DNA of 64,000 bases from Vitrella brassicaformis (lineage: Eukaryota; Sar; Vitrellaceae), in contig CDMY01000370.1 in assembly GCA_001179505.1 (NCBI GenBank), forward strand, positions 33,513-97,512, written 5' to 3'. This document shows positions 12,301-24,358 of the stretch, piece by piece. Numbering within the stretch: the stretch's first letter is position 1; every line of letters starts with the position of its first letter. The notes beneath the pieces are model-generated. The model was not told where the DNA came from, made no database searches, and saw only the letters and a program-made list of their open reading frames with translations. The position numbers and the translations under genes are program-made.

Positions 12301-13655
12301 CAGACAGACAGAGACCCATCAGGCACAACACGTGTGTGTGCACGTATGTATGTATGTGTGCGAATGTGCGTGTTTATTTCGTGGTGGATGGACCATGGTG
12401 TGGATGCCCTGTGGACCCAATCGACGCGTGTTTTTGCGTTCTGTGTTCTTTCTTACCGGCAGTGACAATGCACGTGAGTCAGGGTGAAATCGGCAAGCCA
12501 CCATGCATACGTGCGGGAGTCACTATGCACAGTACCACACATGCATACACACAGCCCTCGACCAGTCATGACCCACTTAAGGCAGCCTGTACATCCATCC
12601 CTCCCTCCCTCCCTCCCTCCCTCCTAATGCCGTGGCAGCGTCGCGTCTATACCGCTCTCCCAAAGGCGATGGCCTCCATCAAAGGCATTATCACTACAGG
12701 TACCTACCTACATCCACACACATGGATGCAGCCGGCGGCCAAGCTGACATGTGTTCGTTTCGGTGCGGTGTGAACACACAGAGGGTGGACGTAGATGAGG
12801 CCATCTCTGTCTGCAGTGTGACCCTCCCTCCATCGCACCCGCATGGGGAGAGCGTCGCGATGCCAATACGCATACGCGTCGTCTGCACAGCGCAACGAGG
12901 CCACATACCCATTGTTGTATGGCGGGATCTCCCGTATCGCACGCACCTCTTGATGGGCATCCTCGCCGTCACAGCGACTCTAGATACTTGCGCAACCACG
13001 TGACCTCGAAATCCACACATATCTCTCTATGGCTGAGAGGACCCTGAGGCTCGGCCCAGGGCTCCACGGCCATGCTCACCCCTACGGCACGCGCCTGTGG
13101 TTGGTGAAAACACCACAATGGATGCAACAGTCAGTCGGCCTCGTTTGAGCCTCATCTCTCCTGTGCCAGCCGGCATGGCATCTGAACGAAACACCGCAAT
13201 CCGATGAGAGTGTATCAGGGACGGATGAGATGAGGATGCATCTTCACCTCGACGAGGTGGATCTCATCTCGTCGATGCTCTCCGAAGCCATACCTTGAGC
13301 CATACGAGGGGGAGATCTGCATCCGTGCTCTTGCTGTCGAGACTGGGCCCCCTGCATGCAAAGAGGTGGCGGACGAGGGGCTACAGGAACTCTCTGAAGG
13401 CGTACAACAGCCACTGCAGACGTTCGCATTACTCTCGGTGAGCAGCCCGTGGCCCTAGTCGACCGAAGAAGAGAGGAGCTGGAGGCGCCTTTCGTGCATC
13501 ATGGGATGTGTTGCTGTGTGTTGTGTGTCGCAGGTTGCATTGAATGGACCGTTCTTCGCGTCACTTTTGACGTGCGCGTCAAACGTCACCTGACGGGCGC
13601 GGCAAGTCAGAGGAAAGGTGACTCCTCAAGCAAGATGAAGGGAACGATGCACTGA
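12300..13655 (+). pseudogene. Unresolved or decayed gene remnants
   Basis: Several plus-strand segments have coding-like composition but do not join into one frame. They include a segment near 12780-13000 with PIRIRVVCTAQRGHIPIVVW, and one near 13285-13440 with ICIRALAVETGPPACKEVAD that runs into a GTGAGC donor. After a CAG acceptor at about 13532 there is CIEWTVLRVTFDVRVKRHLT, ending at the TGA at 13655. Phases do not match between the pieces, and no convincing start codon or signal is present. The last piece has a beta-strand-like pattern. Either this is a short lineage-specific gene with undetected exons or, more likely, a decayed gene. No function can be given. Confidence 0.3.
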
Positions 13656-13789
13656 CTGTCGCTGTGCTCCTTTGAGTACTGTCTGCAGCCCGCTCGTATC
13701 TACCATCGTACCATCGTACCATCCTATCGTTCGTTCGGGAGCAAAGCAGCGAAGGTAACGACGCACACAGACACTGTCAGACATACAGT

Positions 13790-13825
13790 CAGTCAGACAG
13801 ACAGACAGACAGACAGACAGACACA
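13790..13825. repeat. (GACA)n microsatellite
   Basis: A run of GACA/CAGA units lies just upstream of the next gene, in its probable 5' leader or first intron. The same tetranucleotide recurs in many introns of the window. Confidence 0.8.
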
Positions 13826-13833
13826 GACGCTGA

Positions 13834-14804
13834 ATGAGGCCATCTGTGTTGGTGGATGCAGGTCTCGCTCGTCGGTCTGTTCGTTTGTTTGCTTCCCAAG
13901 GCTCTCACTCACTCACTCACTCATTCGGTCACACACACTCTCAGGTAGCTAACACACGCACTCTCAGACAGCGAGAAAGGTTGGTTATCGCTTCGCTGTT
14001 GCCGTCCTTGGTTGTTTGCAGTGATGACCGTTCTTTCTTCTCGACGGGTGGCAGTGGGGAGACGCGCACGGTACTCTACATCGGCACGCAGGCCTCGCCC
14101 GAGGGTGCCCTGGCCCAGCTGGAGATGTTCCGTGAGGCCGCACGAGTTGCCAGAGTGACGCACGCCATCGGCTTCATCGTCGAGGCGGCAATTGTGCACG
14201 ACCCGCAATACGAGCCACTCATGAAGGCCATCTTCTCGACACCGGCCGGCGATCGGCGCTCAACCGTCATCTTCGTGGAGGGGGCCGATTTCACCCTGGG
14301 GGACAACCCGGTGGCCATCATCTTCCCCGCAGACTCCACCAACGCCGACATCCAGGCCACGCACACGGCCGTGCTCAGCTTCGGCAACACCGGGCTCCTG
14401 CAGGCGCTCATCTTCCACAACACGGTCAAGACCAAGATACAGCTGCAGGCGCTGGGCATCCACGGCCTGGACATCGGCGTGGCCGTGACGGACGTGGCCG
14501 CCATGCCGTACATGCAATCCAACCTGTCGCCCTGGGTGCGGCAGGCCGCCTCCAGCATCCCCGAGCAGGCCGACTTCCACTTCTTCTTCACGACCCGCTC
14601 GTGTGTGCCGGGCACCGGGGATCTTCCGGATGTCATGCAGGTGCAGGACATCAGTGTGGCGTGCCCTCACCAGGTGATGACGGCCATCCGCGCATTCGAG
14701 CGCACCTACAGCTACGGGTTCATGATCAACGGCATGAACGAGTAAGCAAGCCAACAGACCGGGAGACAGACGGGGGAGGCAGGCAAAGTCACCATGGTGA
14801 CACA

Positions 14805-14842
<38 letters not shown>

Positions 14843-16161
14843 TGTGTGTGTCTAGGCCGAACGACTGTGCAGCCGTCCTGTGCTTCTCGACCCCCACCAA
14901 GCAGCAGCCGTCGTTCATGGCCATCCCGATCGACGCACTGGCCAAGGGCCTCTTCACCAAGGACGCGCTGATACGCATGCTCCTGTGTATCACCATGAAG
15001 CAGTGGAGTCTGGAGGACGAGGACGGCACCGACACGCCCCTGATGGTCAAGAGATTCTACGGCAAGTTCCGCGCCAACGTCGAGCACCTCATGACGCAGA
15101 TCGCAGCACTCAACTCGGCCCAAGAGGCCACGCTAGCGCTCAAACATGGACTGCAGCGCACTCTGGACGGTCAGCGGCTGCACATCGTGGCTGCATCCAT
15201 CCATGTGTGCACGCCTGTCTGCCTGGTGTGTGCGTGGTGTGCTCTGCAGCGTTGGACCACATCACGGCCTACTCCAAGACCAAGACGGAGAGGGCCTGCA
15301 TCTTCGCCAACCGCTACTACACGGATCTGGCTGCGGAGGCTGAGAGGAAGGGTCTCCGCGTCAAGAGTCTTGACTTCATCCCTGACGTCTTCCAGCCGGA
15401 GGCCAAGATGAAGGAGATCGGCTACGAAGCGGCTCTCCGGGCGCTCATGGACAAGTTCGACGTCACCGACTTCTCTAAGGTCGTATCGCAGGTGAGAAAC
15501 GGGCAAAGGGCACACACACTCGTCCCTATGGAAGATGGTTGGTGTGTGTGTTGAGCTTCCCAGAGGCCCTCCCGCCCAGTTGAGCAAGATTACAGCAACT
15601 TCTTCAGCTTCACAATGCGTGACGCTACGGTAGAGTTCGACGAGTTCAAAATGGAAGGTACGATACACCCGCACGCACACACAACGAGTGCCCACACCCA
15701 CGCATGCAGGATGAGTCCACTGTGCGTGCGATCGATAGGTCAGAGGGTCAGCGGCCGCGTGGTGATCGGCGTTGACGGCGTCATGGTCTTCGGCAAGGAG
15801 CCCCCCCCCGACTTGTCGCTCTTGGCCGACGAGAAGGAGCGCGATGACGCCATGGCCCGTTTCCGCGCCCGCCAAGCCTCTGAGCTCCAGAAGATCATGG
15901 AGATCCAGGAGCCCGAGAAGAAATGGCCAAACGTCAAGGACGAAGAGGGTGCGTGCCGGCACCACACAAGATGGCATACCGAGTCGGTCCAATGTGTACG
16001 TGTGTGGTGTGTGTGTGTGTATGTGTGAATCAGCCTTTGCTGCCTTTGCTGCGCTGTTGAGCAGCGGCCCCTACACGGATCTGCAGACGACCCTCCCCAG
16101 TGCCGGTCCCCCGGCCGAACACGATGACACTGCCGATGAGGATGACGTTCAGGGGATCTGA
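13834..16161 (+). CDS. Conserved-looking cytosolic protein of unknown function
   Basis: The 5' end is uncertain. An open frame runs from 13834, but the well-supported coding sequence begins at the acceptor near 14021 (SDDRSFFSTGGSGETRTVLY). The first large exon reaches 14743 (MINGMNE). Further exons start near 14857, 15250, 15560, 15740 and 16033, with a stop at 16161. The splice KVVSQ to RPSRPVEQDYSNFF keeps frame. The protein has an alpha/beta-looking first half (VLYIGTQASPEGALAQLEMF, AIGFIVEAAIVHDP, VAIIFPADSTNADIQ), a helical centre (FYGKFRANVEHLMTQI) and a charged coiled tail ending DDVQGI. Codon use is strong and G/C-biased at third positions, as in a well-expressed gene. I considered SPT16 and rejected it. 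No catalytic motif is recognised. Confidence 0.65.
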
Positions 16162-17338
16162 CTGACTGACTCACTCACTCACTCACCGACCGACTGGTGT
16201 ATATATGTGTTGTCTAGGTCTGTCCGCCCTTCTTTGCCTTTTGTTTCCTGTGTGACGCGTATGTGCGATGCCTGCCTGCCTGCCTGCCTGCGATGAGTGC
16301 ATGCATATGTAGCTGTGGTGTATAGGTCTGTCTGTCTGTCTGTCTACCTATCTGGCTGTGGTATCCGCCTCGATTCGTGACCGCCACACCACACGCCCAA
16401 TCTGCGTGCTTGGTCTTGTCTGCTGTGCGTTCGGTCTTCCCTTCTCGCATACCAGACAGAGACAGCCGCATCTCAACACCTTCTTTTGCCTCAGTCGCAC
16501 ATGCAGTGGCCCGTGAGCAACAACCAGCTTGCCTGCATGGGATGGAATGACACGGGTGAGGGATTTTACCGCATTCATCCTGTTGGCCAACCCGGTCTGC
16601 CGGCTGACATGCAGTGATAGACTGACTGGTGATATGCGGGCGTGGCGCTCTCTCCTCTCTGGTGCACATGCACTCCTCTCTCTCTCTGCATTGATGCCAC
16701 CTTACCGCTGCGCATGTGTGATGGTTGTGGTTGATTTGTGGCAGCCAGCGAGCCAGACAGCGAATCTTGCTTCATGCATGTGGGCAGCTGGCATGTCATG
16801 GCTCGTCTGCGTGTCTGTCTGTCTGTCCGTCTGGCCGCGTGGACGTACGTGTGTATGCATGCAATTGGAATGGCCGCCCACCCATCTCGGTTTCATGCTC
16901 GCACATACGTATCAGCGCCGTGTATGATTGCAGAGAGGCCATCTTTTTTGAAGAACGGCGGTGTGTCTGACTGGTTGAATTCGAAAGGAGGCTGCCTGTA
17001 CGATGGAGGTGTCGCATTGGGGGCGCAAAACGACAGAGCAGTCTACACGGGTGTCTACCTGCCTTAATCATGGTGTACTCGTGCAGCGCTCGATGGCCGA
17101 CGCACTACACCTCGTGTATAGCCACACACTTAATTAATTCACACTGCGTGTATGGATCTGTGAACGACTCGCGTGTACGTCTTGAACTGAATCCATCCAT
17201 CACATCACATCAGTGTATCCGAATGGTCCGTCCATCATGCAAGAAGGAAACGAGATATCAATACGCAAACAGACCACCACCAGCGTCTCAGTCCACTGCA
17301 CATCGCGCGCCTGTGGATGGTCACCAGCTACCCTGAAG
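16162..17338. other. Gene-free spacer rich in simple repeats
   Basis: Convergent 3' ends flank this 1.2 kb. It contains CACT, TGCC and CTGT tetranucleotide runs (16165-16195, 16268-16290, 16328-16345). Open frames on both strands are short and of repeat composition. Nothing here supports a gene. Confidence 0.55.
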
Positions 17339-19455
17339 CTACCACACAGACAGCTGCAGTAGAGATGGCAACATGGACACAGTGGAGCTTGCTGCGTACG
17401 TACCTTCGGGCATGGATGGAATGGTGACACGGATGAAGGCTGGATGGTCCGGACGGAGAGAGGCGGGCAGCAGCGCGGTCTCCAGCAACTGCACCAGCCA
17501 CTCGCGGACGCGGGTCGCCCCGCGTTTCAGCCGATATTGCGGGTCTGGATTGATCAGCTCGAAGAGGATCGTCTTGGCCGCCTCGCGCATGGACTGGTCC
17601 CTGATGAGGGTCTCGATGTCAGGCTCGGGAGGGTCGGTCTTCTTGGGCATGACCGCGATGCTGAAGTACTGGCGAAGCATCTCGACGTAGGCGGCAACCT
17701 TCTCGGGTCCGCCGTCAGTGCACAGCCGGACAGCCTCGAAGGACTGCTTCTCGGCCTCGAGTGCAGAGACGATCGTCTCAGGAATCGTCAGCTCCTCCGG
17801 CAGCCGCGCGATGCGACGAACGACTAGACCCCTGCCCACCAACGCCGCCGCCCCCTGCCCGCCAAACCAGCACCGTTCGCCCTCGTCGGGCACCACCTTG
17901 ATCGTCTGGCCGATGGTGCCCTCTCTCTCGCTCTTGCGATACACGTGTATCAGGTACAGGTGTAGCAGATCGACGTCGATGTTCCACTTGACTAATGCCG
18001 AGCCATCGCGCCAGAGAGGCTTGCCCGTCAGAAAACTCAAGCTATACAGGGCTGACGACCAGTGATCAGACGCTTGATCAGGTCCGTCCATCCCAAGATC
18101 GTGCCGCACCAACTCCCGCAGACAGCTGTGGTGCTGAGGATCGTGCACAGAAGCGATGGGTTCCAGCTGCCGCAGGTACTCTCGTGCACGCTGATCCTCC
18201 ACGAAAGACTCCCACTGGCCGTTCACACGCTTCACCTTCTCCATCAGCTTGGCGATGAATTGATGGTCCGGCGCCATTGAGTAGGCCCTGCCCTGAGGAT
18301 CGAAGTTGGTCCTCTGCTGCATGCCGGTGCAGTCGATGCGTGTGAGGGATAAGACGAAGAGCTTGGTCTTATCATCTTCATCGTCCTCGCTGACTGCGTT
18401 GACCCAGCCTGTCGGCTCTGAGTCGGCGGCAGATGCGGAGGGGCCAGTGGGAGAGGGATCCGCGGGCTCTGGAGAGAATGGCGATGTCAGCTCCCTCCGA
18501 ACCACCTGTCGGAGCTGGTTGCCGAGCCAGCCGCACAAACGGGCCACAAACGACTCACCGGGCTGAGCGACAAAGCCACGCATGTGTGGGACGCCCGCTG
18601 GCTGCGTGTCTTTCTTCCCTCTCTCTCTTACCGCATCTTCTCGGCCCGAATGAAGACAAGAATACTGGAAGGTGAAGGGAAAGCTGCAGGCCTGAATGGA
18701 AATGAGGATACTGGAAACGAACAGCAACATACGCGATTGAGTGAGGTGATATCGTGTGCTTTCTGTCCTGTTTGTTGTGTTGCTCACTTTGGGCCGTTGT
18801 CATCGGACGAATAATACAGCCCCAGGCGCTGTTTGAGCTTATCGTAGAGGTCCTCGATCCTCTGCCCGGGCCCAGTATGCTGATGCAGAAAGTCCCACAG
18901 GTCCTTCTCGGGCGGCACCCTCGCCGCATGCATGACCGCTGCCTTGTCCATGGCGTCGAGGACGCCGTAGATCTCAGCGAAGTCCCGCGCCTCCTTCGGC
19001 ACGCCAAGCGCATCCATGCACTCCTCCACCTCGTGACGGCTGCTGGCATCCAGATGTCTGCCCGTCTCCTCTCTCAGCTGCTGCAGCTTGACGACTTGCT
19101 GCTGTGACAAAGTGCCGGGCAAGGCGGCATTGTGCGCATACTCGACGGCGGATGACGGGCCGTCAGGTAAGAACTTGACGCGCGATGATGCCAGTTGTCG
19201 GAAGAGTGGGTTGGGAGAAAAGCCGCCATCGGCCGTCGGTATGTCAATGCTGGCCGCTTGATGCATCCGGAAGGGTGCGTAGGGAGCGCCTCCATGACGG
19301 GCCGGCAGCTGAAAGACCTTGAAGTGGCGATCAGACGTCATCCTTCGGTCCTCTGCGCAGTCCCGACAGGCACCAAGGGCCAGCGCAAAGGCTCTGAAGG
19401 CACAGCAGCAGGGACGACCCACCAAAAGGAGTGCACACACCACGCGCCTTTGCAT
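17339..19455 (-). CDS. Unknown protein with hydrophobic N-terminal leader; parent of a local duplicate
   Basis: The start at 19455 gives MQRRVVCALLLVGRPCCCAF, a hydrophobic leader followed by AFRAF, which could target the secretory route or a complex plastid. Exon 1 (about 18788-19455) encodes KVFQLPARHGGAPYAPFRMH and ends GLYYSSDDNGPK. A small exon (YSCLHSGREDA) near 18630-18670 and a long last exon (from about 18560) follow. The last exon carries RLCGWLGNQLRQVVRRELTS and a helical, charged region with LHLYLIHVYRKS. The 3' end is either the TAG at 17339 or a few bases further if a GTACGT intron near 17395 is spliced. No family or catalytic motif is recognised. Exon 1 is copied at 25.3-25.9 kb. 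Confidence 0.65.
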
Positions 19456-19741
19456 CGCGACTGACCTTCAATGAGCGATGCAGGATGCAGCGATGCCCGA
19501 ATGCGATTCGTTCTTCCAAGGAGCGAGTGCAACTGAAGCAGGAACATGGTGTTCGTTTGTGACCCTCTTCGTCCTTCAGTACTGCTCTTTCCTGACCTGT
19601 GTATGCTAGATCTCGCAGACCATCTCGCCTGTGCCGCTACACCCGTACCCCCGCTTCGCCTGACGGAGAGAAAATTGAAGCAATCGAGAGAGACTGCGAT
19701 CTTGCCTGGAGCCCCCTGGGGGCTCCGAGTCTCACCGCAAA

Positions 19742-20474
19742 ATGATGTCAAATTCCGCCGCCGCAGCAGCTGGCGCCTCCCGCAAGTCGTTGGCCGCTCG
19801 TGCCTGCGCCTGGTTGAGTAGACGGTTTGCCCTCGCCCTCCAGGCGCAGGCCGAGCTCAAATGCGAGGAGGCCACGATGGATGTTGATGAGGAGACAGAC
19901 TTCGTCTTCGTTGAGAACAGCAGGTGAGCCGAGAAAGGCCACAAATGAGGCGACAATACCTCGAGCTCTTGTTCGTATTCGTGTGGGTCTTCTTGTCTTC
20001 AGCAATCCTCGGTCCACCGGAACCCCGCCCGACTCGGCCCCTGTCTCCTCGCCGCCCTCCCCGCCCTCCCCATCCCCGCACTCTCCCTCCCCGCCCTCTC
20101 CCTGCCCCATCTCGCCGAGCCATCCATGCCCTCCCCCTGCCCTCACTCCGGCCGCCATCGGGCCGGCACTTGGGCGCCCCATCAGCACCAACATTGCCTG
20201 GGTGACTTTTCATGAGGCGGTGGTGCTGACTGACGCGGGGGAGCACAGGGAGGAGCTGGCTCTGAAAACGCCCCGACCCAACCCGGAGGCCGAGTACAGT
20301 GTGGCCCATGAAGGGTTTATGCTGCATAGCCAGATGATGGCCTGGCAGCACCACAAGGGGCTACAGGCAAGGCTGAAGGAGACGCTTGAGACGGAGGCGA
20401 GGTTGGAGAGGATGTGCCAGCGTGCGGCCCTTGGAGGGCACGACACTGAGGATGAGTGGTTTTTACTGATGTAA
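19742..20474 (+). CDS. Unknown protein with Ser/Pro linker, paralogue copy 1
   Basis: Two exons. Exon 1 (19742-19921) gives MMSNSAAAAAGASRKSLAAR, an Ala/Arg-rich possible organelle presequence, then CEEATMDVDEETDFVFVENS. The intron (donor GTGAGC, acceptor near 19999-20001) is shared with the second copy. Exon 2 has a Ser/Pro-repeat linker (SPPSPPSPSPHSPSPP). The remaining segment (ISTNIAWVTFHEAVVL, then KTPRPNPEAEYSVAHEGFML) ends DEWFLLM at 20474. The linked copy at 28.7-29.3 kb preserves both the segment after the linker and the stop position, so the stop is genuine. About 15 of roughly 110 C-terminal residues differ between the copies. No known family. Confidence 0.55.
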
Positions 20475-20499
20475 ATTGTGAGCCGGTAAGAAAGAAATA

Positions 20500-22975
20500 T
20501 GACAACCCAATTGTGACATCAGTGACGGCTGATGCTCTGAGACTGTCGTGGGCATTAGGGGATATGACGCGTGGCGATACATGTTCTACACGGTTGTGGC
20601 CAGGACAGCGCCTCTTGTGGGCCAGGGCAGCCTCGGTCTTCATGCGGCCATGGAGCTCCTCCGCACAAACGCCTTATTCCGCGTCATGAATGAGGATTTC
20701 TTTCATGCCGTCATGACGCGCCTCACCAGCGAGCTACGTAAGGCACTCAAGGCGGCTATCCGGTGGCCTTTCTGTTGCTGGCATGTGCGGACCTGGTGTT
20801 CAATCTGTCCAAGATGCTGGGCAAGGGAGCCAGTCTGAGGAAGAGGATGGTCAAGGGTTTGAGGGAGATGGCCGAGCTGGTTGGCGAGTCGGTGCCATTG
20901 CTGTCTCATCTGGGGCTACGGGCGGCTGCGTATCGCACCTGAGAAGCTCTTCCAGGCCACGGTGAGACTGACGTTCGATGAATAAATACTTGTGTGTGTT
21001 CTGTTTTCACTGTCTTTGTGTGTGTGTGTGTGTGTGTGTCCAGCAAGAGGAGGGAGGCGAGGTGCTGGAGTGGCTCGAGCAGACCGGCACATCGCTGGCC
21101 GGTGGGTACGGTGAGGCAGACGTGGGCTTGCAGGAGCTCATGATGGTCCTCACGGGGCTGCTGAAGGTCAGGTGGCGCAATGACTCCATACGAAGGTGAG
21201 TAGAGAACGAGATCTTGATATCGAAATGGTGCCTCGATTCATCCATGGTTACTGTGATGTGTTTGCAGTGACAAACGACATGGTTGAGCGATGCCTGTAC
21301 CGCGGAGACCACATCGACCCCCGGGCCCTCCCTCACCAAGTTCCGCTATCCCGTGCAGCCACTTTTATCCACCATCGACCAGGCCCTCGCATACAGCACA
21401 TCGTCATCGCATCACAGCCCCTACGGCACGGCTCTCCCTCCCCTCTCGCTGTGTGACTATTCGGATCAGGCACTCGCCAACTTGGAATACGCGGTGGCCA
21501 AGGGCACGGACACACTGGTCGGCTTCAGTCGCCGGTGGATCGGCAGCAGGCGGTTGAGCGATATGCTGAGTGGGTGGATGGGGAGGCACTATGGGCCAGT
21601 GGGGTGGGGAGGACTCACCGGGGCGTGGCACGTGATGAGATGGGAGACGATCAAGTCTGCTCGGATGACGACGACGAGACAGAGGACGAAGAGGTGTGGC
21701 TCATGCAAGGAGAGGAGATCGGTGTCGTCCGGGAAGACCCCCAAGGAGGCCGCCGCGAGACGACACCGAGGTGTTTCTCGATGGATCCATCCCGTCAGCC
21801 CCGCCCCATCCCCACACCACTCATCTCTATGCGCTACCTGAGCAAGATATGGAGCCAATCCAGGGCAACATCCTCAGCGTGATCCTGTACAGCATGTCAG
21901 AGGCCCACATCGACCCTCACTTCTGCCAACGAGCCCTCGCAGCCCTCAGCCACCCACGGATCCTCCACACACTCACGCCGGTCGACATTGCATGTCTACT
22001 CCGGGCGCTGGCGGCCATGCGGTTCCACAGCCTCTCTTTCCTCGACGGTGGAAACCGCAACAAGTGTCGGGTGAAACCCGCAACATGTTGCACCGGGCCA
22101 GATGCGGTTTCGCCACGAGGGGCTGCTGTCGGCGTTGGTGCTCGTGTTGGCTGAGAAGCTGCGGGAGTGTGGGCACCAAAGGCTGACGGTGATAGCGAGA
22201 GGGCTGCAATCCCTCAGGTACGGGCCAGCGGCCTTTGTCAACGCTCACGGCAACATTTTCACGCCCTGGTAAGCAGCGACGGACTGCGCATATTTGACGA
22301 CGACCATGAATGGTACGTCGTCTCGTTGGCTGTGATCCACAGTTCCATGGCGAAGCTGGACTTGCCAGCTGTGGAGTGCCTCCTCGACTACCTTTCCACC
22401 ATATCCCACCCAGTTCGACACAAAGCTTCTTTCACCAGCGGGGGTCTTCAGTGGATCCGATCCACCTACAACGACTGGTGCTGCAGGAGGCTGCAGATCA
22501 ACTGTACATGAGCCGACACCAGTACAGGTGCAGGGGTCTCTGACTGGACGAACACGCCTCCGTCGTCGGCCCCAGCTGCGAGAATACGCGCATGACACAA
22601 CCAGAGCAGCAGGGAAGGCCCCAAGAGCTCGCCAATGAAGAGGCGCTTAGCGAAGATATCCGCAGCGAAGAGATTCACGGCAGCGAGTACCTTGTGGACC
22701 TTGGCCTTCATGTCAAATTGATGGCTTCCGGGGCGCCTGTCGTCATGTGGCGTCACAGCCGACCTTCACTCTGCTGGACATCACTGAAGAGGGGGGACCG
22801 CCACTGAGGGCAGAGGAGATGGCCGTCCAGGCGATGACGACGGAGTTCGAGAAAGCTGCCGGTGAGCCAAATGAAGAAGTCGAAGGGCACACAGCACATC
22901 CGTCTCTATTGCATTGATTCAGGATACCCGGCGGCATTTGAGAATCGCGTCTCGTCTATGAGGACACTGTCATAG
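20500..22975 (+). pseudogene. Frame-disrupted helical-repeat (HPR/RAP-like) gene
   Basis: Many consecutive segments have the look of heptatricopeptide-type helical repeats found in alveolate organelle RNA-binding proteins. Examples are CADLVFNLSKMLGKGASLRK (about 20790), IWGYGRLRIAPEKLFQAT (about 20905), LQELMMVLTGLLKVRWRNDS (about 21130), TPVDIACLLRALAAMRFHSL (about 21980), and LLSALVLVLAEKLRECG followed by RGLQSLRYGPAAFVNA (about 22120-22240). They fall in all three frames, with stops between them at spacings too short for introns, for example between SHLGLR and GYGRLR at about 20910. Genuine-looking exons remain, such as QEEGGEVLEWLEQTG between a CAG acceptor and an AAG/GTGAGT donor. Frame breaks of this density are absent from neighbouring genes, so decay is more likely than poor sequence. 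It would have acted on organelle RNA. Confidence 0.5.
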
Positions 22976-24209
22976 TGGATAATAGAGAGACAAGCCAAGT
23001 GCGCGAGGTGCTGGTTGGCACTCATTTTTCACCTGAGTCATTCATAAGGTCATTGCGGCACACAAGTGCTCTTTGCCCTTATTCTCGCGCTGCCGCTGGT
23101 CTTGGCGGTGCCCCTGGTGTGGAAGACTTGCGAGTCCAACATGGCCATCGCGTTTGATTATGCAAGAATTGTCATCGGCTGCTTGGCATTCATTCTGTTG
23201 TTCGTGGCGCTGGTTGAGGGGTGCCGCCCATGTGGAATGCTCCGGCGCATCCGCCAGTTTTGGGTTCCTTTTGTGATAGGCGTAGTGGCCTATACTACCT
23301 CGCAGACCCTGGCGAGATACCCTCAGCTGAAACCTTTGATGGCGACCGTGAATGGCCTTTGTCGCAAGATGCGGGACGGCCCTCCTCTTTCAACTTCGCG
23401 ATTATCTTCCCCATCATTGTTGGCTCGCTGATAGTACCGCGCTTCCTCCAAGTGAGGATAATGACTTCTCAACACATGGATGTTGAGACATTCCCTCTGT
23501 GCAGGCTGAAATGACTGCCCTCTGCTACAAAATCAAGTCGTCTCTGCTGTTCGCCCTCTACGATCTCCTTGGCGATCTGGCGGTGCCCTATGCTGACATG
23601 CTCCATGTCAATGCCATCCGGATCTGCACACGTATCCGCGACGGCCGCTGGCCCAAAGCGGGAGACACGGTTGGCATCCATGGCCTTTCCGAGACTTCAG
23701 GCAGCAGCGAGACAACCCGCACACGGGCAACGAGAAGGAAGGGAGCAGCGTTATTCATCAAACGAGCCGGCAGTGAGATCTATCAGAGTGTGATGCGGGC
23801 AGGCCGCATGCGGTCGACAACAAGCGGGCTATCATCCATGGCGTCCGTGGTCGATCCGCAGAGCAACTTTATGGCGTATGACGTCCGTCCGAGGTACCTT
23901 CGGGCGTTGGCGGACCAAACTCATGCCTACAACCAAGCCGTCATGAATCTGTCGTTGATGCAGTGGCCTGAAAAACGGGTCCCTCAACGTGTGCTTCGTC
24001 AATTCCATCGTCCAGCTGATGGTCCACTCGCTGCGCCTCATCGGTACCTCACCCGGACACAGAGCGCATGAATATGCACACATGGCGACCTTTGTGTCTG
24101 TTCCGTGTTGCTGTGCGTAAGTGATGTGTTTCAGAGCCTGTCCGAGTATCTCACGTCGGTTTTCCCAGATGTAGAGCCGCTTCTTGCCAACTACGCATGC
24201 CCGACGTGA
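22976..24209 (+). pseudogene. Broken multi-pass membrane protein gene
   Basis: An open segment, DTVIVDNRETSQVREVLVG, follows directly on the previous remnant in a shifted frame. Hydrophobic segments then appear: VLFALILALPLVLAVPLVW, IVIGCLAFILLFVALVEGC, FWVPFVIGVVAYTTSQTLA and FNFAIIFPIIVGSLIVPRF. The third and fourth are separated by a one-base frame change near 23385. Downstream the frame is clean across two introns. FLQ joins AEMTALCYKIKSSLLFALYD, and HSLRLI joins SLSEYLTSVFPDVEPLL, ending at the TGA at 24207-24209. It may be the C-terminal part of the same original gene as the preceding helical-repeat remnant, or a separate membrane protein. No start codon is evident and no transporter family is recognised. 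Confidence 0.4.
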
Positions 24210-24358
24210 CGACTGTGTGTGGGGGTCGCACCCTCACGCGAGCGCCCTTCCATGCTTCGCGCGAGTAAGATGTATTGGCATTGAAGATGGAGCAAGATGC
24301 TTGAATGAAGGTCTGAACATCACATCAACGCAGTGGCACGTAGAATTCCAAGGGAACT

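Noticed and set aside
14260-15123. Long minus-strand open frame (287 codons) within the 14-16 kb gene
   Set aside because: It runs straight through an intron of the plus-strand gene and includes repeat-coded Thr/His and Arg/Glu runs; a shadow.
13834-16161. Identification of this gene as FACT subunit SPT16
   Set aside because: Length and general composition suggested it briefly, but no aminopeptidase-like or middle-domain motifs are present.
22973-22975. The TAG at 22973 as a genuine gene end
   Set aside because: Coding-like sequence continues past it in another frame (DTVIVDNRETSQVREV), so the stop is more likely a result of a frame break.
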